The notes: generated by a model not told the origin, from the letters alone. DNA of 64,000 bases from Vampirovibrio chlorellavorus (GCF_003149375.1 NZ_QFWH01000007.1:120211-184210), one strand, 5' to 3'. Shown: positions 33,452 through 42,180, counted from the first letter of the stretch. Program-made: numbers and translations.

Positions 33452-34064
33452 GTATTCAGCTCCATCTTGGCAAAATCTGCTCCGTGGTGGTTTTGCATAT
33501 GAAACTGCCTACTTTGCTATCCACCCATGTGATCGAGAGCGAGCACTCAAAATGTATTATATGGCGCTCGTAGAAAACATTTCGCTGGATGAGATAAAAG
33601 CTTATGCAGCCACATATCTTCAATCAAGAGGCGTTATACCTGAAGGAATTGAGGAACATCTGAGTGATGTTGAGAGATTTTATAACTCAATCAAACTACC
33701 TAAAATCAAGAGAAAGGTTTGGCTCATTACTTGGGAATATGATTCTGAGGATAGGCCACTTGCAGATAGAATCATTGCAGTTAAAAGTCTTCAAGTAAAT
33801 CCTGCAAGGGTTGCAGAGTTTATTGAGCAGCATTACATGGCTACTCAGTATTCCACTTACCAGAAGTCGTTTTTTTCAACACGTCCAAAGTTAAATCCAT
33901 ATCAAGCAGTATTTCCGAACCCAGATTCTTACTTACAAATTTACTGTGGTAGAAACCCCAAAATTTACGCTCGTATTGTTCAAAACTATACCGTTGAGAT
34001 CAAGGATGGCAAGGAGCACTTGTTTTGGGAAGAGATCGATCACAATATGGCCGCCCAAAGTTAG
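33444..34064 (+). CDS. Hypothetical protein, 206 aa (cassette gene 3)
   Basis: The start is taken at TTG 33444, six bases after AGAGGGG and overlapping the stop of the riboflavin-kinase-like gene, so the two are translationally coupled. The protein has an N-terminal helical half and a C-terminal beta-rich half (KVWLITWEYDSEDRPLADRI...SYLQIYCGRNPKIYARIVQNY). I recognise no family. Coupling suggests it works with gene 2. Confidence 0.7.
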   Translation: MPEYSAPSWQNLLRGGFAYETAYFAIHPCDRERALKMYYMALVENISLDEIKAYAATYLQSRGVIPEGIEEHLSDVERFYNSIKLPKIKRKVWLITWEYDSEDRPLADRIIAVKSLQVNPARVAEFIEQHYMATQYSTYQKSFFSTRPKLNPYQAVFPNPDSYLQIYCGRNPKIYARIVQNYTVEIKDGKEHLFWEEIDHNMAAQS

Positions 34065-34092
34065 AAGGCACCCGGCAAAGTGCCGGGGCCTT
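34065..34092. terminator. Hairpin between convergent cassette and late genes
   Basis: AAGGCACCCGGCA pairs with TGCCGGGGCCTT across loop AAG, one bulged base. It begins right after the stop of the rightward gene and ends just before the stop of the leftward one. Only a weak T run follows, on the minus strand. Confidence 0.6.
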
Positions 34093-34098
34093 CAGGAA

Positions 34099-34548
34099 TC
34101 AGAGAGTGGGTCGTTTATGGGCACCGCCTTTGACAGCAATCACTGCCACCGGGATGCCGTTGGTGTGGGTGCCAGTCTTTTTCGGAACCAGTGCGGCATA
34201 ACGCTTGTTGCCAACGTATCCAACGGAATAGGTTTTTCCGTCTTCCCCGTCCGCATCCACCGTGATAACTACCCCGTTGATATCAGGCGTCGCCCCCAGG
34301 ACAAGGGCGGCATCCGTAACCGAGGCTAGATCCGAACCATCCGCCAGTTCGCCTTCTTTGAGGATGAACTCCAGCATCAGGGCTCCCGATAAGGTATCTC
34401 CCGATTCACCCAGTGCGGCAACAAGTACCAGGCTTTCAAAGCCTTGCCTGTCAATGGCGGTAACCGCCACTTCTCCGGCAGCACCACTCACGATCTGAGT
34501 GGCCAAAACGGGTTCAATCAGGATGTTATTGTGCAAATCTGTGGGCAT
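34099..34548 (-). CDS. Phage structural protein downstream of capsid, possible decoration protein
   Basis: This 149-residue acidic protein is beta-rich (GAAGEVAVTAIDRQGFESLVLVAALG, VVITVDADGEDGKTYSVGYVG). GGAG precedes the ATG by nine bases. It lies directly downstream of the major capsid gene, the usual site of head decoration proteins. No motif proves this. Confidence 0.6.
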   Translation of the reverse strand: MPTDLHNNILIEPVLATQIVSGAAGEVAVTAIDRQGFESLVLVAALGESGDTLSGALMLEFILKEGELADGSDLASVTDAALVLGATPDINGVVITVDADGEDGKTYSVGYVGNKRYAALVPKKTGTHTNGIPVAVIAVKGGAHKRPTL

Positions 34549-34569
34549 GAAAAAATACTCCTTTCAGGA

Positions 34570-35772
34570 TTACGTGGAAATCTTTTGCAGCTTGATGGCT
34601 TCAAAATTCACCACATCCCCGCCCACGCGAGCCGTATGGTAAAACTCGACAAAAGGCTTGGAGGAATAGGGATCCCGCAATACGCGAACTCCCTGCCGGT
34701 CCACAATCAGATACGCTTCCCGGAAATCGCCAAAAGCAATCGGTAGCGCTCCCGCAGCTACCGCAGGCATATCTTCTCCGGTACGAATCGGATAACCCAC
34801 CAAGGTTTGGGCTAGGCCCAACTGATAATTGGTCTGCCACAAGTAATTGCCTTGACCGTCTTTCAGGGTACGGAGCTGGGTGAGGGTGGAGCGTTTCATC
34901 AGGAAGTTGGCATTGGCCAGATAGGCTTCTTTCAAAGAGCCCACCAGCGTAATGATGCCGTCACCGGTGATGGCGCTAGCATGACCGCTTGCCACTTGCT
35001 CAATCTGCTTATGCGCGGTGCCAGCGGGATAGGTCAGAATCTCACGCGGTTTTTTAATGCCGTCTCCAATGATAAAGGCAGTATTTTGCTTGCGCGAGAA
35101 CTTCGCCCCGACTTTACGAGCGAGCCAGCTTTCCACATCAAAGACGCCATCATCTAGAAGTGTTTGAGTCACTTTGGGCTTGGCGTAGATTTCATGGACC
35201 GGGATTTCAAATTGCCCCAACTGCGGGGTCTTGGTATCGGTTCGGGTTTCGGTTTCCCCTACCCAGCCCGCATCAGCCTCATCATTGTCATACATCCCCG
35301 GATAAGCCCGTGTGCTGATACTGACCTGACCCGCCAGCTCCCGCATGGGGGTGGTCTCATACACGTACTGAATGATGCGATCCGACATGGGCACCGCCAC
35401 CATATAGCCACCATCGGGATCGGAAAGGGTGGACATGGCTTTGGCTTCCAACTCCCGAAGGCCCACGTCATGGCCCTTGCGAAGGAACTGGTTGAAAGCT
35501 TCCTTGTGCTCCATTTCATCGGCGGTATATGATTTTTTGCCATCCCTGAAGATGACTTCTTTAGCTTTACGCTGCATGGCGGTTTCTAAACTGGTGATTT
35601 GCTCTTCCACGGAATCGAGCTTGGCATTGATTTCAGCCATTTTCTGTTCCGTGGCACCGGTCGTGCTCCCAAGGCGTTTGATTTCTTCGGCACGCTCGGA
35701 ATCCGCTTCTTTCAAAGCAACCACGGCGGTCTTGTGCTCTTCAAGAAGGTTCTTTAACTGTTCAAAAGACAT
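34570..35772 (-). CDS. Major capsid protein, HK97 fold
   Basis: The start MSFEQLKNLLEEH at 35772 follows GGAG; the longer frame to 35808 is rejected. Residues 1-75 form the coiled-coil delta domain removed by the protease. The HK97 core follows: GGYMVAVPMSDRIIQYVYETTPMREL, FIIGDGIKKPREIL, and the C-terminal GYPIRTGEDMP then FGDFREAYLIVDR. Length of 400 residues is typical. Confidence 0.95.
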   Translation of the reverse strand: MSFEQLKNLLEEHKTAVVALKEADSERAEEIKRLGSTTGATEQKMAEINAKLDSVEEQITSLETAMQRKAKEVIFRDGKKSYTADEMEHKEAFNQFLRKGHDVGLRELEAKAMSTLSDPDGGYMVAVPMSDRIIQYVYETTPMRELAGQVSISTRAYPGMYDNDEADAGWVGETETRTDTKTPQLGQFEIPVHEIYAKPKVTQTLLDDGVFDVESWLARKVGAKFSRKQNTAFIIGDGIKKPREILTYPAGTAHKQIEQVASGHASAITGDGIITLVGSLKEAYLANANFLMKRSTLTQLRTLKDGQGNYLWQTNYQLGLAQTLVGYPIRTGEDMPAVAAGALPIAFGDFREAYLIVDRQGVRVLRDPYSSKPFVEFYHTARVGGDVVNFEAIKLQKIST

Positions 35773-35856
35773 GCGGGGTGTCTCCTTATCGGATTTTGGG
35801 CAACACAACTTGCGCCAGCTCCCGCGTGGCGCAATTGGGGATGGTTGAACCGGGTT

Positions 35857-36561
35857 TTACATGTCCTTCAGAATGGCGATCAGCGCATCCCGCTGCTCAT
35901 CGCTCAGTCCCTTGGACTCGAAATCTTCATCAGGCTCTTCATCATCTGTTCGTTGATTGGTTGCAAATGAGGCATACGCTTCATAACCGGATTTCAATAA
36001 GACTTCGGATTCCTTGCGGCTCATGCCGCATTCTCTGCTTAAGAACTTTTCCAATTCTCGAAAAGACGGCACTTCCCCAGCCGTAATCTTGTTTTTGACC
36101 ACCATGACCCGAGCCATGGAATTAGCTGGAAAGGTCACAAGCGACACTTCCCAGAGATCCACTTCTTTCAGCTTTCGGGCCTTTTGCGCTCGATCAAACT
36201 CCCATTCCTTGGGCACATAGCCAATCGATAGCCCGTTGATCGCTCCTCCTTTGAGCAGGGCGTAAGCGTCCCGGCCCTGGGAGCTTTCCAGAATCAGTTG
36301 TCCTTTGACATACAGCCCACGGGAATCTTCGCGGACTTCCAGATAGCGACCCACCGGATTATAGGGGTCATGCATCCAGAGCAAAGCAGGCTGGGTGTTG
36401 CTAGTTTTATGATTCATCAGGGATTTGCCAAAAGCACCTGGCTCAATCACATCCCCGTCCGCATCGATATTGCCGAAGATAGAGCCATACCCTTCAAAAG
36501 TCCCGTCCTCATCGTTGATGGCCTTGATTTCAAAGGGCACTTCTAAAAACAGTTTGTCCAT
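35857..36561 (-). CDS. HK97-type prohead maturation protease (S78)
   Basis: The start MDKLFLEVPFEIK follows GAGG by seven bases. The 234-residue protein has FEGYGSIFGNIDADGDVIEPGAF, a catalytic His in LLWMHDPYNPVGR and catalytic Ser in NGLSIGYVPKEW. It cleaves the capsid delta domain and itself during maturation. The acidic C-terminal tail (DDEEPDEDFESKG) may be a scaffold segment. Confidence 0.94.
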   Translation of the reverse strand: MDKLFLEVPFEIKAINDEDGTFEGYGSIFGNIDADGDVIEPGAFGKSLMNHKTSNTQPALLWMHDPYNPVGRYLEVREDSRGLYVKGQLILESSQGRDAYALLKGGAINGLSIGYVPKEWEFDRAQKARKLKEVDLWEVSLVTFPANSMARVMVVKNKITAGEVPSFRELEKFLSRECGMSRKESEVLLKSGYEAYASFATNQRTDDEEPDEDFESKGLSDEQRDALIAILKDM

Positions 36562-36570
36562 GAGCAAACC

Positions 36571-37320
36571 TCAAATCAGATAAGCATTCACGCAGCGACA
36601 GTTGATAATGTTCCGGGCCGAGCCCATCGGGTCTCCCGGATAACGCAAGCCCTCCCCATCGACTAGGAACTGTTCATTCCCATCCACAACCTGACCATTG
36701 GCTACCAGATGCCAGGGCCGGGTCCGTCCCGGCTGGACGGCGGCAATCCATTCCTTTCGGTAAGGACGCTGCAAAGATTCAATAGCGGTTTGGGAACCGG
36801 CGCTGGCAGCGGCATGCACTTCCGTTTGCGCTATAGTGCGGGCTCGGGATCGAGCAATCTGCCCGCCGGTTTTCTCAACAATCCGCCATTGAATATCAGG
36901 GACACTCAACCCTTCCGCTAAGGCATGCTCAACGACATGCTGGATCTGATGCCGGGTGGTATCACTGATGTTTTTGACTTTGGCCGCACCATAGGTGCGG
37001 GCATACCGCTGAGCGGCAATGGTAAAGTTGGCCGACCGACCCAAGGCGGGATCCAGAGTCCCGATGGTTTCATCGGCAAAACGGATATAGGTCTGGGTAA
37101 GATGATCCACCAGATGCACCTGAATGGGCTCTTCAAAACGGGAAACCAAATCTAGAGCGGCGATTAAGCCTCCGCGCTCATACACTTCTGCTGCCTGGCG
37201 GGAGAGCTTATCGAGATCCACGCCCAGACGGTAGGCAAGAGCCTTATCAAACGCAAATTCAATTCTTAAAAAAGCTTCCTGAAAGCGCTGCTTTGCTTTA
37301 TCATTGGGCAGATTAAACAT
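36571..37320 (-). CDS. Mu F-like / SPP1 gp7-like minor head protein
   Basis: The frame opens further to 37350; ATG 37320 after GAGAG is chosen, though 37332 remains possible. The C-terminal half carries the phage-head-morphogenesis domain: ARSRARTIAQTEVHAAASAGSQ, then a K/E-W block (RKEWIAAVQPGRTRPWH) and GSARNIINCRCVN. It binds the portal inside the capsid and may be ejected with DNA. It overlaps the portal stop by eight bases. Confidence 0.88.
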   Translation of the reverse strand: MFNLPNDKAKQRFQEAFLRIEFAFDKALAYRLGVDLDKLSRQAAEVYERGGLIAALDLVSRFEEPIQVHLVDHLTQTYIRFADETIGTLDPALGRSANFTIAAQRYARTYGAAKVKNISDTTRHQIQHVVEHALAEGLSVPDIQWRIVEKTGGQIARSRARTIAQTEVHAAASAGSQTAIESLQRPYRKEWIAAVQPGRTRPWHLVANGQVVDGNEQFLVDGEGLRYPGDPMGSARNIINCRCVNAYLI

Positions 37321-38575
37321 CAGGGGTACTCTCATCAGTGTGGTTCTCAATTGAGAACACCAGAGGCAGTCTGCTGGCCTGTACCAGAATCACATCGCCT
37401 CCTTCCACGGGTTCATAACCGAGATCCGCCCGAGCTTCGTTAATGGTCAGCAAACCGGCTTCCACAGCTTTTACGTTGCGTTCAAACCGTTCAGCCCGTC
37501 TGGGAATAAGTGCTGAGACATCATCGAGGTTAAAATCCAGAAACAGGTCATCTCCAAAAGTCGGAACCAGCCATTGGTTCAGGGCATCCCGTATCTTGAC
37601 CAGGATGGGAATGACCGCATCTTCCCAAAAACCAAGTTTCGCTTGCTCCATGTTGGCGTAGGTCTGAGAGCCTTCGATATCCAGCATTTGAGACGGGACT
37701 CTGAAGACGCGACCGATTTCTCGGGCAGTAACGTTTTTGCCCTGTAGCCAGTCGAGTTCTCTGGGTGAGAATCCGAGCGACTGCCAGGTGATGTTTTCAA
37801 GTAAAAGCGGCCTGCCAGCGTTCCGAGCACCTGTATATTCCTCCTCGATTTCTTGCTTCAGTCGGTAAAACTGCGTATCCGTCAAAGGGCTGCCGTCTTC
37901 GGCTTTGTAGGTAATCACCGCCGATGGAGCGGCCCCGTTATCCAGTAATGCTTTGTTGTGGGCGTTTGAAGTGTTATGGAGATCAATGCCGTAAGCGGCA
38001 GCTTCGATAAAACTCATCCCGTACCAGTCATCCAGGGGATTAAAGGTTTTCATATGCAGGATCGGTGCTGTGCCCTTGATAGGATCGACATCCCAGCGGT
38101 ATGCTTCACCTCCGGCCTGGTACTCATACCCCTGTGGTAGTCCGCTGGAGCCAGGAATAACTTTCATCCGATCGGGCCGGTGGAGCCATAATTCCTTGGC
38201 GCCTTTATTGGTGAGGATAGCTTCGATATAGGCATTTCCGGCAATCAGATAAAATCCGGCCAGGGATTCCATAAAATCACTGCCCGATTGCGTGGGGTTC
38301 GGTTTTGCCAAGAGCTTTAAAAGCGGGTGCTCAGATAGTTCCTTGCGATTATCCCCTTGACCCTGATATAGCACCCACGGAACAGTTTTGATTGAATCGC
38401 AGATCATGGAAATACAAGAATAAGCAATGGCATTACGCCGAAAGCCTTGATCGGCAAATTTCCCGTAATCGCGTCCGCTCCAGACCGCCCGGCCCACCTT
38501 GGCATGGGAAATCAGTCGCATGGCTTGGGATTGCTTGCCGAATGCGGCAGACATTAGATTGCGCCAGTATCCCAT
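37313..38575 (-). CDS. Portal protein, HK97 family
   Basis: The 420-residue protein has FRRNAIAYSCISMICDSIKTVPWVLY, FMESLAGFYLIAGNAYIEAI and VTAREIGRVFRVPSQML, all conserved in HK97-type portals. AGGA lies ten bases before the ATG. The portal dodecamer nucleates head assembly and is the docking site for terminase and connectors. Confidence 0.95.
   Translation of the reverse strand: MGYWRNLMSAAFGKQSQAMRLISHAKVGRAVWSGRDYGKFADQGFRRNAIAYSCISMICDSIKTVPWVLYQGQGDNRKELSEHPLLKLLAKPNPTQSGSDFMESLAGFYLIAGNAYIEAILTNKGAKELWLHRPDRMKVIPGSSGLPQGYEYQAGGEAYRWDVDPIKGTAPILHMKTFNPLDDWYGMSFIEAAAYGIDLHNTSNAHNKALLDNGAAPSAVITYKAEDGSPLTDTQFYRLKQEIEEEYTGARNAGRPLLLENITWQSLGFSPRELDWLQGKNVTAREIGRVFRVPSQMLDIEGSQTYANMEQAKLGFWEDAVIPILVKIRDALNQWLVPTFGDDLFLDFNLDDVSALIPRRAERFERNVKAVEAGLLTINEARADLGYEPVEGGDVILVQASRLPLVFSIENHTDESTPDV
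37343..37358. repeat. Perfect 16-bp palindrome GTTCTCAATTGAGAAC
   Basis: The palindrome lies within the last codons of the portal gene, just upstream of the Mu-F-like start. It uses the same half-site as the inverted repeat at 22232-22256. A regulator-binding role is possible but it also encodes portal residues. Confidence 0.5.
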
Positions 38576-38587
38576 AACAGTGGTTTC

Positions 38588-38953
38588 CTAACGGTTGTAT
38601 GCCAGACGCCGTAAGGCATAAGGATGATCGGCACCCGCAGCAATCATCAGCGTATATTCGCTTGCCGTCGTGCCAATATGAGCAAGGCCAGGTTTATTTA
38701 GACTGGCTTTTTGAAAGATCTCTTCTGGTACGATAAATTTTTCTGAGTGCATATCTTGTGTGTCATATAAGCACCGCTCTTGTACAAAGAACATTGACTC
38801 ACAACGACGGCAATGGAGATGGTAATACCGGAACTCTCCAATAGCTATGCCCTTGTCATCAAAGACCTGAGCATAACGAACGACCGTACGTCTTTTACGA
38901 TGAACATCTTCTTTTGAATTGCATTCTGGACAATGCATACCCAAAAAAGCCAT
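38588..38953 (-). CDS. Zinc-ribbon protein, possibly Ogr/Delta-like regulator
   Basis: The start MAFLGMHCPECNS at 38953 follows AAGGGGA; the longer frame is rejected. The 121-residue protein has CPEC near residue 8 and CRRC about 40 residues later, with RKRRTVVR between. This spacing suits a zinc ribbon like the Ogr/Delta late-transcription activators, which are shorter. It lies at the head of the late operon beside an XRE gene, a plausible place for a late-gene regulator. Confidence 0.6.
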   Translation of the reverse strand: MAFLGMHCPECNSKEDVHRKRRTVVRYAQVFDDKGIAIGEFRYYHLHCRRCESMFFVQERCLYDTQDMHSEKFIVPEEIFQKASLNKPGLAHIGTTASEYTLMIAAGADHPYALRRLAYNR

Positions 38954-39086
38954 GATAAATATCCCCTTCAAATCAAGCCCCTGGATCCTCTCAGGGAGTG
39001 CGGTCTCAAACACGCACTTGTTCTATGGCTAGGAGAATCACTTATATTCTTAATCTATCAGTTCTTAAATGGTTATTTAATATCCT

Positions 39087-39296
39087 TCAGGGAGAATACT
39101 CCGGGTTTTCAGGCTTTAATATTTCCCCGATCTGACATTGCAAGTAACAGCAGATCAGATCTAGATATTCCGGCTTGGGGACTTTATTCATATTTTGCCA
39201 GCCATAGACCGTCTGAAAAGGAATTTCCAGATCGGCAGATAACCGATACAGCGTTTTGCCACGCCGCTCTACGGCTTGTTGAATCGTAACTCTCAT
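39087..39296 (-). CDS. Cro/C1-type helix-turn-helix protein, 69 aa
   Basis: The compact XRE domain reads TIQQAVERRGKTLYRLSADLEIPFQTVYGWQN then EYLDLICCYLQCQIGEIL. It is Cro-sized. No Shine-Dalgarno is clear. It is the only XRE regulator in the element; it could control the late operon or the lytic/lysogenic choice. Confidence 0.8.
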   Translation of the reverse strand: MRVTIQQAVERRGKTLYRLSADLEIPFQTVYGWQNMNKVPKPEYLDLICCYLQCQIGEILKPENPEYSP

Positions 39297-39305
39297 AGCA
39301 GTCGA

Positions 39306-39485
39306 TCAGTTCCAAAGGGTACGGGACATTGGACATTGATTCATCCACTGATACAACGAAACGGAGTGCTTCCAAGAAACGGGCCTTCGGTCTTGCCAGG
39401 CCAAATGGCTTTTATCAATGCCCCTTTCACCGATTTGCACCGGAATAGGGATGAGAATATACAGCTTGATAACAGGTGATGACAT
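39306..39485 (-). CDS. Hypothetical small protein, 59 aa
   Basis: GGAGG stands eight bases before the ATG at 39485, a near-perfect ribosome binding site and the main reason to accept this frame. The protein starts MSSPVIKLYILIPIPVQ and has several tryptophans in its C-terminal half. It lies between the ParB-like and XRE genes on the same strand. No family recognised. Confidence 0.6.
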   Translation of the reverse strand: MSSPVIKLYILIPIPVQIGERGIDKSHLAWQDRRPVSWKHSVSLYQWMNQCPMSRTLWN

Positions 39486-39552
39486 GAGGGCCACCTCCTT
39501 TCAATGCAGCGGCTAATCCCCATAGAGGGGAGCCTCGTTTCACTTCACCTCA

Positions 39553-40458
39553 TTAACCGTATTGCTGTCGGATCTCATGGACGGCTTGTTGCAAGCGGTA
39601 ATGCTCGTCTTCACATGCTTGAGCAAGCCGTAGGAAGATTTCGGCCTGTTCCAACTCAAAGATGTGCTCCACCCGGCTTACCGATTTCCAGTCAATGCCT
39701 TCTTTGAGCAATCGGTGGGCATCCCGGAAATGCCGATAAGCGTAATCACCAGAACTTTCAGCAGGTTGTTTTGGCTCATGCCGCGTGAATGACTTCAACG
39801 TTTCTGGAGGGTTGTTGGAGCTTTGGAGGGCTTCTCTTACCACCGCTCGCTCTTCCGGCTTTCTCTGGGAGATGGCATAGGCTTCCATTTTGGTTGCGCC
39901 GGTCTCCTTGAGTTCCGGTATCTCTTGCACCAGTTTGCCGATTTGGATATCCCGACGAATGGTTCTTGGAGCCATTCCGGCGGCTTTTGCCTTTACTTCG
40001 GTAAAGGGCTTATTCTCCGTACGGCCAAACTGGCCGTACGGTGCCACCTTGTTTTGCCCCCGACGGACTTGAGGATAAAAGGTCTCGTAGATCTCTTGTT
40101 CGCGCGCTAGGGCTTCACACGCTTCCAGATCGCTCAGGTTCTTGCGCTTGGTATTGGCGTGGAGCTTCATCAGGAACTCTTCGGCATCATTGATGGGTTC
40201 AATGACATGGCAAGGGGCCTCTTTCCAGCCACCCGCTTTTATCGCCATATACCGATGGTTCCCGCTAATGATCTGGTATTTGCCCCCTTCGATGGGTTTA
40301 ACGATAATGGGGTCCAGTGGCCCCATGGGAAGGAGAGTCATACTTTCCATCAAATCCGCGATATGGGCCTCATCCAGTTCCTTACGGATGGGATCGGGAT
40401 CGATCACAATCAGATTCACATCGATCAGATCCGTAAAACCGAGTCTCTGCGTTTTCAT
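39553..40458 (-). CDS. ParB/RepB/Spo0J-family protein
   Basis: The start MKTQRLGFTDLI at 40458 follows GAGGG; the longer frame to 40494 lacks support. The ParB nuclease-fold domain reads VNLIVIDPDPIRKELDEAHIADLMESM...YQIISGNHRYMAIKAGGW. A helical second half contains a possible HTH (TEVKAAGM-like segment PFTEVKAKAAGMAPRTIRRDI) and a C-terminal heptad region. No ParA ATPase is adjacent, so it more likely regulates or nicks DNA than partitions a plasmid. It is a second, unrelated-looking ParB-fold gene besides the one at 9137. Confidence 0.85.
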   Translation of the reverse strand: MKTQRLGFTDLIDVNLIVIDPDPIRKELDEAHIADLMESMTLLPMGPLDPIIVKPIEGGKYQIISGNHRYMAIKAGGWKEAPCHVIEPINDAEEFLMKLHANTKRKNLSDLEACEALAREQEIYETFYPQVRRGQNKVAPYGQFGRTENKPFTEVKAKAAGMAPRTIRRDIQIGKLVQEIPELKETGATKMEAYAISQRKPEERAVVREALQSSNNPPETLKSFTRHEPKQPAESSGDYAYRHFRDAHRLLKEGIDWKSVSRVEHIFELEQAEIFLRLAQACEDEHYRLQQAVHEIRQQYG

Positions 40459-40594
40459 AGCGCATCCCTCTTGTGTTGGGGGGGTATCACACACCCCTGG
40501 GTTCGTCTAAATTAACCTATAGCTGTTTATATAAATAGTATATTCTTATAAACCCCCATCCCACAAGCCTTTTGGCGAACTTTTGCGATTTTTA

Positions 40595-40647
40595 AGGTAA
40601 AAAGCCGTTTTTACTTCATTTTTTTAAGTGAAAACGGCCTTTTACCT
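40595..40647. terminator. Long hairpin between ParB-like and lrp-like genes
   Basis: Arms at 40595-40616 and 40626-40647 are inverse copies of 22 bases with two mismatches, loop CATTTTTTT. T runs lie in the loop and just right of the structure. It separates the phage module from the BREX island and probably terminates transcription from one or both sides. Confidence 0.7.
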
Positions 40648-40662
40648 CATTTTTTGAAGTGG

Positions 40663-41139
40663 CTACTGGTACAAGCCTGGAAAACGGTTCCTGCTATTAA
40701 CCTGAACCTGACTGGATGTAATGATGGATGTAGCGACCGTTCCAAATTCCCAAAGCTCCTGGATAAACGCTTCTAGTGCCGGAATGGAGGGAAAAACGCC
40801 CCGCAGCATCACGGCATCCCCGCCTAAAATCTGGTGAACCACTACGACTTCTGGTTTGGCCTGGATGAAGGCGCGTCCCTTTTCCTGTTGTTCACGGGAT
40901 GAAAAACTGAGCTTGATAAAGGCAACCACATTCAGTCCCAATCGGGTGAAATCCACTTCGGCCCGATACCCTTTGATAATGCCCATCTCTTCCATCTTTC
41001 GGACTCGCTCGGCCACGGCTCCCCCGGTCAGTCCAATCCGCTCTCCGAGATCCTTGAAGGACACGCGGGCGTCCTTTTGAAGGGCTTCCAGGATCTGCCA
41101 GGAGAGGTCATCCAGCCAGTTTTCAGAGAGCGGGGTCAT
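40663..41139 (-). CDS. Lrp/AsnC-family transcriptional regulator
   Basis: This 158-residue protein has an N-terminal winged HTH (DLSWQILEALQKDARVSFKDLGERIGLTGGAVAERVRKMEEMGIIKGY) and a C-terminal RAM/AsnC ligand-sensing domain (VVVVHQILGGDAVMLRGVF). AGAGG lies seven bases before the ATG. The family responds to amino acids. It sits directly downstream of the BREX operon on the same strand, separated by 285 bases. It may be cargo or a regulator of the island. Confidence 0.9.
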   Translation of the reverse strand: MTPLSENWLDDLSWQILEALQKDARVSFKDLGERIGLTGGAVAERVRKMEEMGIIKGYRAEVDFTRLGLNVVAFIKLSFSSREQQEKGRAFIQAKPEVVVVHQILGGDAVMLRGVFPSIPALEAFIQELWEFGTVATSIITSSQVQVNSRNRFPGLYQ

Positions 41140-41159
41140 ATCAAACCCTCTCTATCCAC

Positions 41160-41223
41160 ACCTATTACTACCATTATAGCTTATTGTTGAGCTGTTTACA
41201 CCTGTGTATGCTCGGTAATAGGT
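41160..41223. promoter_or_regulatory. Candidate lrp-type autoregulatory region: inverted repeat and -10 box
   Basis: ACCTATTAC (41160-41168) and GTAATAGGT (41215-41223) are perfect inverse copies flanking a minus-strand TATAAT (41173-41178) upstream of the Lrp-like gene. No good -35 is apparent. The remaining intergenic sequence to 41424 shows no gene and no clear terminator for the BREX operon. Confidence 0.45.
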
Positions 41224-41424
41224 ATTTTCAATGTTAAATAGCAAGCAAACTGTTGTTTACCTGCCACCTTAAAAGGGTTATATAGTCAGTAAGGCGCAAA
41301 GATAGAGGGATTGCAAAGCCTATTACGTTAAACAACCAAGAGGGATTTGACCAGCCCCATCTTATCTGGTTTTGATGAGCAAATAAGTATTTTCGCTACC
41401 AAAGTAATAAGAAAAACAGCTAAT

Positions 41425-42180
41425 TCAGTTAAATTTCAGGGTCAAAAACTCGTCATCAAGTCCATAGCGAACCACGTCGATTCGCTCGCTGCACTGGGAT
41501 ACAAGGTCACCAGTCATTACAGGTAGCTGAAATGGAAAGAATGCTGGGTTGTTCAGTAGTAGTCCCAATGAACATTTAGATTCGGGGGTTGCCATAATTG
41601 CAGACTCTAGCATCAGAATAGCCATTTTCACGTCGGTTATGCATACCAGATTGGCTTTCTCATAACAACCTTTGGCTTTAGAATCCTTCAGGAATCCCCA
41701 AGCAACAAAGGAGCGGATAACAAATCGAGCATAGCGGCTGACCGTCTGACGGTCGCCATACTGTTCTTTCAGTCGGTTGATGATCTGAGTTTGGGTCACC
41801 TGATCCTGCAATGCCAGCAAGCGGCCGGTTTGCCGTGCCACATTAAACCAAAATGGATAGACCGCTGAGATCATCCCCCAATGAACTGCTAGGGCCATCG
41901 ACGGGTGCTCTTGTAAAAAAGCCAGTGAGGCGTCCCGAAATGGGAGTAGCTCTTGTTCTGGAGCCGCCCAGATCTTCATAAGACTGTTGACGACAAAAGT
42001 TCGGGTCTGATCGCTTCGCTCGCCCTCGGAGCCATTACCTTTTCTTTCAGCAAGGAACTCATGTAGTTCTTGGCGGATGGCTTTTGTATCAAGTCCTGCC
42101 AGTATCAGATTGGCTGCTTTCTGCATCCACTCCAATCGGATAGCCTGCTTAATGCCAATAGAATCGTGTCTTTTGCCCAT
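41425..42180 (-). CDS. brxA: BrxA, DUF1819 DNA-binding BREX component
   Basis: This 251-residue helical protein has the DUF1819 layout: DTKAIRQELHEFL near the start, ALAVHWGMISAVYPFWFNVARQTGRLLALQ centrally and QTVSRYARFVIRSFVAWGFL. BrxA binds DNA in characterised type 1 systems. Its ATG overlaps the pglZ stop (TAATG). Identity relies on both pattern and position at the end of the BREX-3 operon. Confidence 0.85.
   Translation of the reverse strand: MGKRHDSIGIKQAIRLEWMQKAANLILAGLDTKAIRQELHEFLAERKGNGSEGERSDQTRTFVVNSLMKIWAAPEQELLPFRDASLAFLQEHPSMALAVHWGMISAVYPFWFNVARQTGRLLALQDQVTQTQIINRLKEQYGDRQTVSRYARFVIRSFVAWGFLKDSKAKGCYEKANLVCITDVKMAILMLESAIMATPESKCSLGLLLNNPAFFPFQLPVMTGDLVSQCSERIDVVRYGLDDEFLTLKFN

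Noticed and set aside
40595..40647. CRISPR-like repeat pair
   Set aside because: The two 22-base units are inverted, not direct, and separated by only nine bases, so they form a hairpin.
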